The notes under the pieces are model-generated. The model searched no databases, was not told where the DNA came from, and was given only the letters and a program-made list of their open reading frames with translations. Shown here piece by piece: positions 28,258 to 41,806 of a DNA stretch of 64,000 bases (its first letter is position 1; each line of letters begins with the position of its first letter). This stretch comes from Auanema rhodensis (taxonomy: Eukaryota; Nematoda; Chromadorea; Rhabditida; Rhabditidae), in the NCBI GenBank assembly GCA_964057225.1, contig OZ059898.1:12363767-12427766 (forward strand). Direction: 5' to 3'. The position numbers and the translations under genes were made by a program.

Positions 28258-31157
28258 TTATTTTCTAAGAGATACCTCAGGATGCCATAAGTCAAGAACA
28301 AGGACCAAACGGAATGCAGAAGAAGAAGCTCCTTCGAAACTCATCTGTATCAATTAAAATTATTTATTTCTTAAATTATTTGATAGAGAACCTCATGTTC
28401 AAATGAGTCGTCAAAAATTATGAATTTTCCAGTTTTCCAACCTTTCTGCTCAGAACCAACTCTGCAATTTTATAATATCTTCGATGTTTTTACTCTTCAG
28501 TATTACCTGATTCTGGCTTCAGAAGGAACCACTAAACCCATATGAGCTTGTAAGCGAGTATTTGAAGAGCCACAATGAGAAAGTACTTTAGTTCCAGAAG
28601 ATAAAACAGAGAATTTGATCTGAAATGTGAGTATATAAGAACATTAAAAGTTGATTCCGTCAGCTTACTTCTCCTTTAATAGCTTTAGAATTTTCTTTCA
28701 GATCTTTCAATAAAGTACAAGTTAATGGAATTCGTTTGCAATGTTTCTCATCAAACTTATGATCTTTAACGATTGAATAAGAGGACCATTGACCATCAAA
28801 CTATAACATATTAACTAATTAATTTTATTATAAATTTTCTAATTTTACCGTGAAAATATCATTTTCTTCAACCCATTCGTCGACATCGTCCATTAAAGCT
28901 CTTACAGCTTCGTGACGAATAGATACCCACTGTCTTTCCAAAGCCTTAACAATGATATTTGTTTATAAAAAGAAGAAGAAGAGCTTACCTTCAAGTATTT
29001 GGTGTATCCAGTTTGTTCTAAGGACCACCATGGTCGACCTGTTAACCCTTCAATATTGTGCATAGATCTCTGCCTAGCTGATAGGAATATTCCGAGTTCT
29101 GACCCTTTCTCATACACAGCATAGGCTTCATCAACTCTACCTAAGAATGTTAATCCATGTCCCAAATGATAGTAAAATCTACAAAGTTTATGTATGCAGT
29201 GATCAATAGTGCAAGTTCTAACCTAGGATCAGCTAGCTTCTCTCCGCCTAATCGTAAACCTTTTCTCATATAGTTAACTCCACTTTCTATATCATTATCA
29301 ACCACCTTGAATAAAATATACTCATTTCTCTGATTAATAAGTGTCTAGCCTTACTTTAAGAATATATCCATAATACGCTAGAGCAACAGCATTATTGTGA
29401 TCAACTTGAAGAATCTGAAAAGTTTGATTGTAATATTTACTCTACAACAGATATTTATACATCGCTGAAGATTTTACGAGCATCATCATGACGTTTCATC
29501 ATCAGGAATGTTCGACCAAAATCTGTTTGCAAATCAACTTCTTCAGGGAATCTGAAAAGTTTAATTAAAGATTGAAGTTTATTCAACAATATCAACCTGT
29601 CTATGAAAGTTCGATGTGCTTGTAAACATTTATGAAATTGTCCTAAAAACCTTGCTCTCTCAATAATGCGAGTTCCAGCTTGCCTACAATCAAAAAGAAG
29701 ATAAGTTTGAGTATTGCGAAGTCTTCGAATACCTGAATAAAGCTTCAGGTGTATCATCATTGTCCAAAACCAATTGATATTCTTTGATAGCCATATCATA
29801 CAACTTTTCATCCATTGAATATTCAGCTCTAAATTCAAATAAAAACAAAATGTTTTTTTTTCTATTTCTATCACAATACCTGATATCAAGAGCTCTAGCT
29901 TTTCCAAAGTGAGCTCTAGGAGATTCCGGATGTTGTTGTAAAACTGTATCGAATAAGCCAATAGCAGCATCGTAGTCATGCTGCAACGAAATATGTTGAT
30001 ATGTTGTTTGAAAGAAATACTATTTTTACTCAAATTTTCAATTTTTCTTGAATAATTCACTGTTATTCAACATGCTTTAAACATAAACATATTTATTAGT
30101 TAGACAATGATTCGACTATGATTATCCTTCATGCTTCGAGATCCATTGAAAAGATTTTTTTGTTCTTGTGTTGTTGTTCAAGATAGAAACACATGAAACA
30201 AACATTTATTATTAGAATCACACAACAATCCAGAATCAAAACAAGACGAAGTTGACTGACATGAGAAACGTATAAAACTATCTGCTTTAAAAAATTAAAA
30301 GAATACTAATCTTTACCTATAATTTTAAAAAAATGTTTTTGAGCAAACTGAGAAAGAAAACAGTTTCCTGAATCTGTTTTGAGGTTTTAAATTTTAAAGA
30401 AAAGGAGAAACACTAATGATTAAATTATCAAAAATGTAAAAAATATATTTTTGTCGTTTGTATGATTGTTGCCTGACCAGAAATAAAAGGGCACTAATGT
30501 ACACCCGTACTATATAAATCATGATTCTGAATAGTAAATAGCCTAGTTTGATATATGACAAACGCATACAAATTAGAAAACAGAAAGAATAAGTATAAAA
30601 TTGAAAATGATAGAAATGCGGGGTGACGAAGTAGGAGAAGCAGAAGAAGATGATGAAGAAGTGAAACAAAATCAAATAAATATGGCAAATTGAATATATA
30701 TATATTATTATATGTATATATTTGTGTATTATATATATATTATGTATTGTTAATTGATGTTAGTTGAAAAGAACAGTTTTTGGGATATCGTAAAGCATAG
30801 CTTAGTAGCATTCTTCCAGCGGTATCACAATATGTCTAGTACATAGGATGTATTAGAAAACGTGTTATGGTAAGCTTGAATGGAATCGGAATCCGTAATA
30901 GCACTTCTTCAGAATATCTGATGGTCACATCGCATTCGTATAATGCTTACAGATCATCGTATGTTCGAAATTTAAGCTTTTTGGTTGTCTTTTTCACCTT
31001 TTCAACTAAAAAATCAGCTTTGTCTAGGGTGTCACGATAGCGATGATCATCTTTGTTAGTTATAGCATGTCTCTTGTAACCTTCACGGCCAGCAGACCTA
31101 GAAATTGAAAATATTATTTTTGGTTTTATATAACTTATTATTATTATATTATTATCA

Positions 31158-31206
<49 letters not shown>

Positions 31207-34200
31207 GCATAACGTGTACTTTGATATAAACGTGAGTAATTAGTCATTTTTTTTCTTCTATTTTATCAAAGCGGTTGCATACGTCATACGGTACGTAAGA
31301 TTTCTTGTTTTCAGTTTATTAATTTCCAAGCTATGACCTATTCACCTGACACTCATATTTAAAAGTTTAAATTCAAAATAATATTTAGAATCATTATAAC
31401 ATTTGTTTTGTTTAATTTTTCAGCAAATGCAAAAGTTTTGCATGTGTGCGTATGTGTGCTTTCAACACAAGTTGCACTTGAGGGGCACGCTTCAATTATG
31501 TAGCGTAGACCTTTGTTAGTTGATAAATAGATCAAGCATTTCAAGACTTTTTTTCCATTTACCTATATTTTTTGACTGCCACAAGTTCTTGAAAAGGCTC
31601 AATCTCTGCGTGATTGCTTTCTGGTTCTTCATCGTTGGTGTTATCATCAGATGGCTCATCATCGTCGTCATCATCGTCCAAGTCATCACGGAAATCATTC
31701 AATCTACCGATGTTCTTATGAACCTGAAATTAAAAATAGAAACATTTAGCTAAGAAGACGCTTTAAACCTTCTTCTTCTTTTTCAAAAGTGACTTACGAG
31801 GCACAGTGTCAACTACTTGAGGACAATGCTTACGGTTACATTCTCTGTTCTTTGCAGCTTGAGTGATATGACTAGAAAAAGGAAACATAACAACAACAAA
31901 GTTTAGATGACTACCGGAAACGTCCACGTTTTTTTTCTCTTCCTTGTGGTATCTCTTCATCGTCATCATTATCATCATTATCATCATCATCAGCATTGTT
32001 CTCGTCATCCTTGGTTGCTTCATTTGTTTTGGGATCTTCTTTTTCTACTTCTTCTTGTTTAGAATTCACTCTTTTATCAGTTTTTGAATTTTTCCCATCA
32101 TCATTATCGTCGTCATCATCATCATCTTCATCGTTATCCTGAATAACAAAGATTAATTCTTTAGCAATTTTTTTGAGTTTTTACATCTTTCTTAGAGTTT
32201 AACTTTGAAGCTTGCTTCTTTCCTTGAATCTCCTCTTCATCATCGTCGTCATCATCGTTGTCATCATCATCATCGTCGTCATTGCTTGTTTGCTTATTGT
32301 TTGATTTCTGATAAGAATTCCTTCTATCATCTTTTTCATCATGGTGTTGATTATTGCGAGCTTGTCGATTGGCGTTAAGTTTTCGAAGAGGAGCCTAGAA
32401 CTTTGCTGTTTACCTTTAAAGCTCGTGTATGAGTTTCACCTTTTTGCTTTCTTCCTTTTCAGTTTCATCAGTGTCATCATCGTCATCATCATCATCATCA
32501 TCATCATCATTTTTGACGGCTTTATTTGGCACTCGCTTAGGCTGCTTGCGCTGCTTTTGAGGTATAGGTGTGTCATCATCATCGTCATCATCATCGTCGT
32601 CATTATTTTCCATTTTTTTCTACAACATACATAATTATTTCCTTTTTGTATAATTTATCTTGTATACCTCAACCATTTCCGCTACTTTTTTGATGTTCCG
32701 CTCAATTTTCTTACGCAAGCCAGCGAAAAGTCTATCTTCAAGATCGTCTTCATTATCATCTTCTTCATCATCAGCTGAAAAGATCTATTTACTGAGCAAT
32801 AGAAAATTGAATAAATAGCCAAAAATTGCATTTAAAAAATATTTTTATTAAATAAAATTATTAATATACCTGTTTCTGCTACGTGCACGTGTATATTTTG
32901 CTCATTTATTCTGCCTGGCGCTCTCTTGTGATCATCTACTTGCGACGCTATATCTCTGCAAATTTGGATAATGTTCGAGAGCTAAGACTTGGATATTGAT
33001 ATGACGTTGTGCACTTGGCGATCTTGAAGTGACTTGCACAATAAGTTCAAAAACGATTCAATTTTCACACAATTCAATCCAACTATAGCATTACGTAATT
33101 TGATAAAATATCAGTATTTTCTACTAGTCTTCAATAGATTTTGAACAACAATTTGAGCTCATTAACTAGTTTAAACGAGTTCAAATTCTAATAATATTTA
33201 TAATTCATGTGCTTACCGATGTTTTTTTTGATATGTAGTCGTTTCTTCTGCTATGTCATCATCAAAATCTGCATGGCCATCACCATCAAAATCTAATAAT
33301 GAATGACGTCAGGACGACAGCAACTGTTAGAAACTAACCAACTGGCATATCTTTTGCGGAAAATATCGTATGCATAGAAAAGCATAAAAACATAAATACT
33401 AATAATACAGCCCAGGTCCGTGCACCTCCCTATATTAAGCAGATGAATTGTGCAAGAAATGCTTAGATTAGCTCACCTTAGTAACAGAGTAATCCACTTT
33501 AGGCATTGGTGTAAGTGCTACTGTCATCTGTTGTGGCCCGGCTGCCACTGAAATTCGACATTTGTTAGTCTTTGATTGACCTTTGTTTCTTAAATAATTT
33601 TTTTCTATTATTGCTATTTCATTCGATAGGAATGTCCGAGCACATCATGGGTCACGTTTGTTTTGGGGGATGGGGAGGGGGGATTTAACCTACGAACACC
33701 ATAAATCGGAAGCAGCTGTACCCGTTGAATACATAGAATGCCTAGATGCATAGTGATTTGTGAAATTGTGTGGTGTGGAAGCTCTTCTTGGATCCAAAAA
33801 GTTTAAACTGCTACGATTATCTTTTCGAAAGACAACTTCTGGATATTTGTTAGCTATATCCGAATGTTTGAATTCATTGGTGACAGGAATGAAGGATGAA
33901 AGACGTCGATCCATTCATGTATCAATTTTTCAAAATATTTTTCAGAGAAGTTAGCCAAAGATTATCTCTAGAAACAAATCAGTACGTAATCCTATGCGAC
34001 AAATAAAGACGAAAAGCAGTTTTAAACTTGGATGAGGATTGTAGGAGAGAATCTCATATACTGAATCTGAGAATCAGAATTTTCATAATGAGATACGCTC
34101 ATAAGTTAAGGAGCAGATTAACAGAGGGAATAAATCAATTTAAAATGATCCCAAATAAAAGTAAAAACATAAGACTTCTCTCTTAAAAACCTAAGCGAGT

Positions 34201-35213
34201 TGAGAATCAACACATATTGCTACACCAGATGTAGTCGAAACTCCTCTTCAGAGGTAAAAAAAGTGAACAAATGATGGATTTAAACAAAGTTTATGTTAGA
34301 ATAAATTTAAAAAATGATATTTGCGGCATGAATTGAATATTGAAATAGTGTGTCGTTAATCATCAGAAGCTTCACTCGCAGAACGACTACATCGACAGGT
34401 TGAGCCGATAGGGATAAGATCAGCTATTGGGAAAACGACTCCGGAGACGGCCAATAGATTGATCTCTCAAAGCAAATATTTGAAATTCAACCTAGTCGTC
34501 GATATATGAAAAGAAGAAACATCTCAAAAGCTTATCTAGCAGCATTCTTGTTCAAATTTAAACTTACAATGAAGAAAAACTCAAATTTCAATCATTCGAG
34601 CCATTCTACGTTGTTGATTGTTTGTTGTTTGTTGTTTTTTTTTCAAAATTACTTTCCTTCAAACTTGTTAAAAAATATCAGAAAACAAATATGCAGCATA
34701 ATGTTTTCTTCAAATTTTTTCGACCAACTTGAAACTTTCGGTCTAAAGGCTGCTCATGTGTAATTTTATCGGGGACAGATGAGTTGTTCTCACCGGAAGT
34801 TCCCAAAAACTGCCCAACAGCTATCACATACCGCTATTTTACTGGTGTCAAACAACAAAATATGAACATATTTTCCAATATTTCTTGAAACTACTGAATA
34901 ATTTCCGGATTTAATTTGTTTTTTTTTTGAACAACAAACAGACAAAAGGAAGCAAACATCGTTAAATGAGTATGTAAAAAGGCTACGAAAATTGAAATCA
35001 GGTGAGAAACTACTAGTGTTTAACAACATTTTTCTGAATTTCATATGAATAGCCTAGTACGTACTTAAAAACCATGAATGTCTTGATTTAAATTTGTATT
35101 ATTTTGAAATAAATCAAAGACATGAACTCACCGCTAGATCCCTGTCGTCGGAAGGGTGGCCGGATAGTGTTGGGGGAAGTTAAAGCATTCCCGTTGACAG
35201 CCTTGGTTGCCAT
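28258..35213 (-). CDS. Aspartyl/asparaginyl beta-hydroxylase (ASPH)
   Basis: Type II ER membrane 2-oxoglutarate/iron oxygenase that hydroxylates Asp/Asn in EGF-like domains. Domains in order: a cytosolic start (MATKAVNGNAL, ATG at 35211-35213); a membrane anchor in the exon 33339-33429 (TWAVLLVFMFLCF); an EF-hand-like loop in the next exon (DFDGDGHADFDDD); a long luminal region of Lys/Arg patches and poly-Asp runs (31580-32780); a TPR region (29000-30000, with HDYDAAIGLFD and ESPRAHFGKA); then the catalytic domain starting at GRPWWSLEQTGY. Iron-binding histidines are kept in LSHCGSSNTRL and FDDSFEHE, and the end WHPEVSLRK precedes TAA at 28258-28260. The join AAG|GTG at about 31009 to CATGAC at about 29986 aligns residue for residue with the vertebrate protein. 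Length is roughly 800 residues, close to vertebrate ASPH. The gene is supported by all key domains; individual small exons in the acidic region are less certain. Confidence 0.9.
30948..31008 (-). other. Alternative read-through end of ASPH (truncated form)
   Basis: If the 5' splice site after ADFLVEK (AAG|GTGAAA, about 31008) is not used, the frame continues with a short basic tail (VKKTTKKLKFRTYDDL) to a TAA. This would yield a protein with the membrane anchor, EF-hand-like loop and acidic luminal part but no TPR or catalytic domain. It has the same architecture as the vertebrate ASPH splice forms junctate and humbug. A second potential donor, GTAAGC, overlaps the stop, so this segment might instead be part of a longer exon. 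No transcript evidence. Confidence 0.4.
31161..31202. repeat. CT/GA microsatellite in ASPH intron
   Basis: About 42 bases of CT repeat on the + strand (GA on the gene's sense strand), just upstream of the ASPH exon at about 31010-31100. Confidence 0.95.
31630..32612 (-). repeat. Coding GAY (Asp) repeats in ASPH luminal region
   Basis: Several exons contain runs of GAT/GAC codons read on the minus strand, giving blocks of 5-12 aspartates separated by Lys/Arg/Gln-rich linkers. On the + strand they appear as ATC/GTC repeats. They behave like trinucleotide microsatellites under coding constraint, so their length is likely to vary between individuals. Confidence 0.85.
33690..33914 (-). other. Possible alternative first exon of ASPH
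   Basis: An open frame starting MDRRLSSFIPVTNEF lies in the first ASPH intron, on the gene's strand, 140 bases upstream of exon 2. It is basic and Ser/Thr-rich, as expected of a cytosolic N-terminus. Its end (SDLW) runs into a weak GTGTTC or GTTCGT donor; only the latter would keep phase with exon 2. Vertebrate ASPH also uses alternative promoters and first exons. A 75-codon frame can occur by chance, so the call is tentative. Confidence 0.3.
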
Positions 35214-37816
35214 TTATTCTATGGCTGGCTGGTCGGTCGTTTAGTGGGGTAATTAGTTAAAATAATAATAATAATTTAAGAAGAAAATCTTAAAAATCGA
35301 ATAATAGTGGAATAATATAAAAAAAATTAGAACAATAAACTTTGGGGATTAGAATAAGTTGAAGAAGTTGTGGAGGCGAATCAGGACTTGATCCAAAACA
35401 ACTGCCACCACTGCAACTCCTCTGCTTCCTTCAATTCTCTTTCTTATCCTCCTGTTTCTGTTCCTTCTGTCGATCGAAAACTGCAACTGACACTATCAGA
35501 AAAATTAGGAAAAAGGAGAAAACGAAAGGTTCGACGAATTAATTTTTCATTTTAAAAATCATACAATTTGTCAAGATGTTTTTAGAAAACCGACATTTAA
35601 GTGCTTCTTGTTAATCAAAACACCACTGACTGTTGACTAGACTAGATATTCATTGTTAAGCTGGAGATTTTTAAAACTTCTAGAAAATCATTACATGCAT
35701 ATGTTATATATGTTAAGAGAGAGGGGGAGAAAACGAGAGATAGAAAGAGAGAGAGAGAGAGAGAGAGAGAAAATAAAGGGAAGTAATATGGAAAAACATC
35801 ACTTCATTGTTTATGTAAAAATTGTAAAGCTTTTCGATATCCTTATAAAGAAGACCAATCAAAGAAAACAGAACAAATAGTTTTAAAAGATACAAGTCCA
35901 TGAAAAATGATGTAATCTGTACTAAAATAGAAAGCATGAGATTAAGTGCCTTGTAAAACAAAATCAGATGCAGAATACGCACGGGGACAAAGTCAAGTGG
36001 GTAGAATTGTAAACTGAAAGATATACAGACAGTATAATGTATAAAGAACAGAGAAATAAACAAAAAAAAAAGAAATTTAATGAAATTTAATGGTTTATAA
36101 AGTATCAGAGCTTTCTAAATCAATATACATATAGAAGAAGATGAGAATAATTGAGATGAAGAAGTACAACATTTTAGAAATAAATGAATGTATGAGCTAT
36201 ATTAATATCATAATAAAATAATTGTTTTTGAGAAATAATGTTATCTCGTCAACTTAATTATTCTTCAAGTTTTTGATTAAAAAATATTTTTTTTTGAATT
36301 TTTCATTTCCTGTTTATGAAATAGAAATTCATTGTATGTTTTTTCTCAAGTATCCACCACGATCAAGGTAATACTAGATTGAAGAGTCAGATCTTCTCCA
36401 GAATTTGTAGTATAAAAATGATGTTTATTGATGAAAATACTATGCTTTGAGCTAGTAATTACAAAACGTAAACTACGATATCATTTCCATTCAAATAGTA
36501 GATCAGATCTTGAGCGATTTGAGCATGATATGAGAAGCGAAACAAAACTGAAAATGCCATGGTCCACGGAAACAACTGTCAGTTGTAAGGGATAGGAGAG
36601 TGAGACATGAAGAAAAGGCTGAAAAGAGGATGAGAAGCTGAATTCTTCGCTGAGTCGACGTTGGCATGTCTTCTTCTTTTTCGCCTTCACACCCTCTCCT
36701 CTTTAGCTATTGTTATAAAGGGGCTAGCGGAAATTTGACGAACAATGCGATTTGGTATAAATTGAGATGAAAAACGAAATAAAACTTCAAAGAGTGGTAT
36801 AGATTGACAATGTGTTCACGTAAGATAAAATGAAAAAACGAGGAAAATATATTATAGCAGAGCACTTGAATATTAGAGAATTATCTGTTAGATTAGAGTA
36901 GCAATTTATAAAGCTGAAATGAGAAAAATATCTCACAAATTTCTTAACAATGCAGCTTGGCAGCGAACTGACTTATCCATCAGTTAGCTGGTGTTGTCTG
37001 TCCGAGACAGTTTGATCCTACATAAGATATGAGAAGTAGAATTTCAATATTGTTTCACAAAAAAAGTACCTAACGAGACAATCTGACTGACACACTTGCT
37101 ATCAAGCCACTAATAAAAACTTTCAACAGTTGAGAGAAGTGTTTGTGAAGAGTGACTTAGCAAACGGTATAGATGACACATGCAAAAATCAATTTGGAGC
37201 TTTGAAGATATAAATCAAGAAAACTGTTTTTGCTTTCGGAAAACAAGATACAGAACATTTGAGAAAACAACATCTAAGACCATACTGAATACGATTGTGT
37301 TCAGAGCCAACACTGCTGTGGTGTGAAGGGTGACGATAGAGGACATCGAGAGAACAGGAGGAGAGAGATAACTCATCAGAAAAAATTCCCTTTAAGAAGC
37401 GAGAGAGGAATCAAAGAAAGGGGGAGAACCAGCAAACTGAAAGTGGGAGAGAGTAAGCGAAGAGCAACTAAACAAGTGTAGCAGGAGCCATTGTTACAAC
37501 ACGGCAGAGCCAAAACCTTACGATCACAACAATCGATACATCTCTTCTTAGCGTAACTATAGGCACTAACGAGTTCATCATTAACTTTCAACAATCATTT
37601 GGGAAATCTTAACCTCACAATTTTGTAGTAAAAATCATTAATCTCTCATCGAGCTGAAGATACAAATACAAAATGGAAAAACTAAAATTTATAAAATATA
37701 TCTTAAAATAATAAGAGCCCGTATATACATCATGATATAACGATCTAGTACATTAACAATCTAACAAAATATGTTCTATCAGGGAAAACTAACAATTCTA
37801 ATCATCACATGAATGC
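35214..37816. other. Intergenic, ASPH upstream region
   Basis: No recognised gene. It contains the probable promoter of ASPH, a GA microsatellite at about 35745-35771 and several purine-rich stretches. Open frames at 35370-35555, 36481-36690 and 37376-37594 show no family resemblance. Confidence 0.6.
35745..35771. repeat. GA microsatellite
   Basis: Short GA dinucleotide repeat preceded by imperfect purine repeats from 35717. Confidence 0.92.
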
Positions 37817-39017
37817 TCATCCTTTCACAATAGGAGCAACCAATGGCTTTACTTGTTTCCATTCCGATACTCCATCGATAAGGATGTCATTCAAATCCAT
37901 AGTGTCCAACCAGGCCATCTGAAATGACAAAATCGTAAAGTGGCTAGGCTTCATAAACAAACAGTGGATCGCATATAGGTAACAACCCTGAGGACATGTA
38001 CAGGATCGCAGGATCGTTCAATATATAGACACCTCCATATAGCCGCAGCTAAGACACGATCGTCGTGTAAAAATCCCTGAAATGTTTGTTTTGATAACAA
38101 AGCTAAACAATGATTCTTGCCTCATCATACTCTAAGAACGTTTGTAAGTGAAGTCCATGCATCCGTTGCATATCAGCTTTGGAAGAGAGGACTTGATTAA
38201 TTTCTTTCTGAACAAGCTCATCAATACTTTTCCATATAAATTTTGAACATACACCAACTATTTCTAAACGTTGATCAACGTCAAACCATAAAGCAGTTAA
38301 TATGCCTCGTTGAATTCTGAGATAAGCATCAGCATCTAAGGATACATGAAGTCGCATAAGAATCATCCTATAATAAAATTGATATTTCGAATTAAAAAGA
38401 AACATCATACCATGTATGCATTAAAGTCAATTTAAACCACGTTGACATGTAATCAGGAAGGCCAAATGCTAAAAAATTATAATTATTTACGTGAATTTAA
38501 CAAGTGCGAACGTTATTTTTGAATTATAAATCGTGCTGTGCGGTAGGGTTGCATTCTAATTTATCAATAATTTCCATTAAAACAACGTAAGGAAAATGTA
38601 TACAAAAACAACCTACATTGAGCAAGTTTATCATAGTTATAATTGTTGGCACAACCAAAATATAGCTTAGAAGCGGCACCATCGAGCAGCTGAAAATAAT
38701 TAAACTCAAAGTATGTCCAAAATGAACAGAGCCATACCACTTTTAAGGATGGGTCAACATTATCTTTTTTGAACTTCATTTTGATAGCAGAAGCTATTCG
38801 AGCAAGTGGTTTAGGGATATTAGAAGAGGAATTCAATAGACTTTGCGCAACATCATCTACAGTTCGCTTATTAGCAGGAGCCTAATAACCAAATATATTC
38901 TAAATATAATACCAATGAAATAATTACCTGTTTAGCTATATTTGAAGAAGAAGCTAAAGATATATGGTGTGATGTTAAAACTCTTCTAACTAAGTTTGCG
39001 CTCCTGCTAGGAAGCAT
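37817..39017 (-). CDS. Ubiquinol-cytochrome c reductase assembly factor 1
   Basis: UQCC1/CBP3-type chaperone, which helps translation and stabilisation of mitochondrial cytochrome b during complex III assembly. The start MLPSRSANLVRRVL is basic and lacks acids, as a mitochondrial targeting sequence should. The body has the family pattern: a helical start (PLARIASAIKMKFKK), then a Leu-Pro-Asp-Tyr segment preceding TWFKLTLMHTW, then MILMRLHVSL, LEYDE, AAAIWR and a C-terminal HVLRVV segment. The last exon encodes MAWLDTMDLND and ends KPLVAPIVKG with TGA at 37817-37819. About six exons. The ATG is 2 bases after a TTTTTTCCAG acceptor, suggesting trans-splicing. The head-to-head neighbour is AMMECR1. 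Family assignment is from remembered human and yeast sequence patterns. Confidence 0.82.
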
Positions 39018-39505
39018 AGCTGGAAAAAATACTATACTCTATTAAACACCATAGAAAAAAAAGGTTTTGAATTCAAAGTTTTTTTCAAAATTTGATACAG
39101 TTTTGCAGTATTAATAGAGTTTTAAACAGGTTAAAACATTTTGATACATGTTTAGTGCACAGCCGTTAACATGAAAACTTCAGTTTTTCACTACGGTAAC
39201 CATTCACGTGCCCGTTTTTTTTAATAAAAATTGAGTATTTTTTAGATTTAAAACTCTTTTTTTGGTTTATTATGATTGGAAAGCTCGAATGGTTTTACAA
39301 GAGCTGGTTGCAGAATGGTTGGTTACTTTTGCTAGAATTTCCACTGTTGTAATGTGTAGAAAAATAAGCCAATTAGATGAAGAAAATGATTTTTTTTTGA
39401 AAGTACATGGAGCAACATGATCAAATTATCATCGTGATCCCATGATTTTTACGTAGATATTTACTGTCACTTCATATCTGGTTTAATCTCAATATTTTAG
39501 GTGGT
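39018..39505. promoter_or_regulatory. Divergent intergenic region UQCC1/AMMECR1
   Basis: 488 bases separate the two divergent start codons, so the region must hold the promoters or outrons of both genes. It is AT-rich with several T runs. I see no specific factor site I could defend. Confidence 0.5.
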
Positions 39506-40363
<858 letters not shown>

Positions 40364-40500
40364 TTTTTATCAAATAATTAGGATATACAAATATAATCGT
40401 GAGTAATATTCAATGAAGGCAAAAGTTTTGGATGGATATCATGCATGGTCTCTCCGTTTTCTCTTAGATATTCATTTAACTGAAACGAATTCAAAAATCT

Positions 40501-41478
40501 CTAGTCTTTTATACAAAGCCATACCTTGTCTAAAATTTGATGCGGTGAACCAAGTTGTCTTTTCGCATAATCAAATAATCTCGCCATTCTCAGTTCTACC
40601 GCATATTCCAATAATCGAATAGGGTGAAGCTCAGAACTCATAAGGAATGTTTCAATTGCTCTCATGATACTATGAATTTTATACGTCTCAGCGATTCCCA
40701 TAAGTCTTCGATAATTTCTCCTGTATTGAAATATTCGAATAAATCCTTCATATCTTTTTACCTATGTATAGTTATAGCGTCGTGTTTAAACGCTGCTTCT
40801 AATAGTAGTCGGAGATCTGAGCTATCCATTTGAACAACAACTCGCCGAACATCATTTTCCTATAAAGGAAAAGCTATTTTTTATTTCAAGAAAATATCAT
40901 TTACATATTTCTCTTTCCAGTCACTAAAGATGATTCCTCCGATTTCACTCATTTGGTAGGGATTAACGAAATAGGAATCTGTAGCACACTGAAAGAAGCA
41001 ATGATCGGTTTGCTTTGGCAGATTACAAACCAAAATTTGGAAGTCTTTATACGGTGTTTCTTTTGAAATGGGGGTCACTGACAAAAATTCGATGATGTTT
41101 CCTTCCAGACTAACGTTTCCTTCAACAGTGGAGAAGGTGTGGCAGTAAACTTCTTCATCTTTGGACCAAATATCATTAAATAACTGAAAAACTGTATGGT
41201 AAAACAAAAAAACGAACACAAATAGAAAACCTCTACATGCTCGTTGCCTAGTTTTATTCGAAAATCAAGATGAACAGCTATAGCATGGTGATCCGTAGGG
41301 CGTACGCGCAGGGAAACTAAACTTCCTTGTTCTGTCAAAGAAATCTTCAGACAAAACTATTTTTTCGAGTAAGGAAAATATGACATACTTTTAGGTCGGC
41401 TATATACATGTTAAACTCAGCTTCATATTGCACATCCCCAATTTTACCTTCGAGTATTGTTTCATAATGTCTTGGCAT
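40501..41478 (-). CDS. MATH-BTB-like protein
   Basis: The start MPRHYETILEGKIGD is followed by a beta-rich region (LVSLRVRPTDHH, FRIKLGNE) that resembles a divergent MATH domain. Next comes a BTB/POZ domain: SDWKEKYENDVRRVVVQM, DLRLLLEAAFKHDAI, then a segment with LMGIAETYKI and AIETFLM, the usual end of BTB. A C-terminal helix with HPIRLLEYAVELRMARLF finishes at TAG (40501-40503). In nematodes MATH-BTB proteins commonly act as Cullin-3 substrate adaptors, so a role in ubiquitination is inferred. The MATH assignment is weaker than the BTB one. The gene lies 328 bases downstream of the AMPK beta gene on the same strand, and an AG directly precedes its ATG, so operon-type expression is possible. 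Confidence 0.68.
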
Positions 41479-41806
41479 CTTCAATTATATTCGAACTTCA
41501 TAATTTCATTCACACAAGCTAATCGATATTTACCATCGTCAAACAATAGAAAAAGCCAATGAGTTATAGAAAAAAATTTAATGAAAGGGCTGATCACATT
41601 CATATTCTACAACGTATTTACATGGAACTCTACAAATCATTTCTTAAACATCTAGCATAGAACAAAATATAAACGGCAACAATGTTTAAGATGTACACGA
41701 AATTATTTTAACGGATTGACAGAATTAGAGGCTGAGAAACGGTTATGTTATAAATTAATCTAAGCAGCAATCACATTATTATGGATACCTCGAAAAGTTC
41801 GACTAT
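41479..41806. other. Short intergenic region BTB/AMPK beta
   Basis: 328 AT-rich bases between two same-strand genes; no gene seen. It is longer than the roughly 100-base gap typical of Caenorhabditis operons. Confidence 0.5.

Noticed and set aside
32341-32634. + strand frame with Ile/Val repeats
   Set aside because: It is the antisense of the ASPH poly-Asp exons (ATC/GTC repeats), not a gene.
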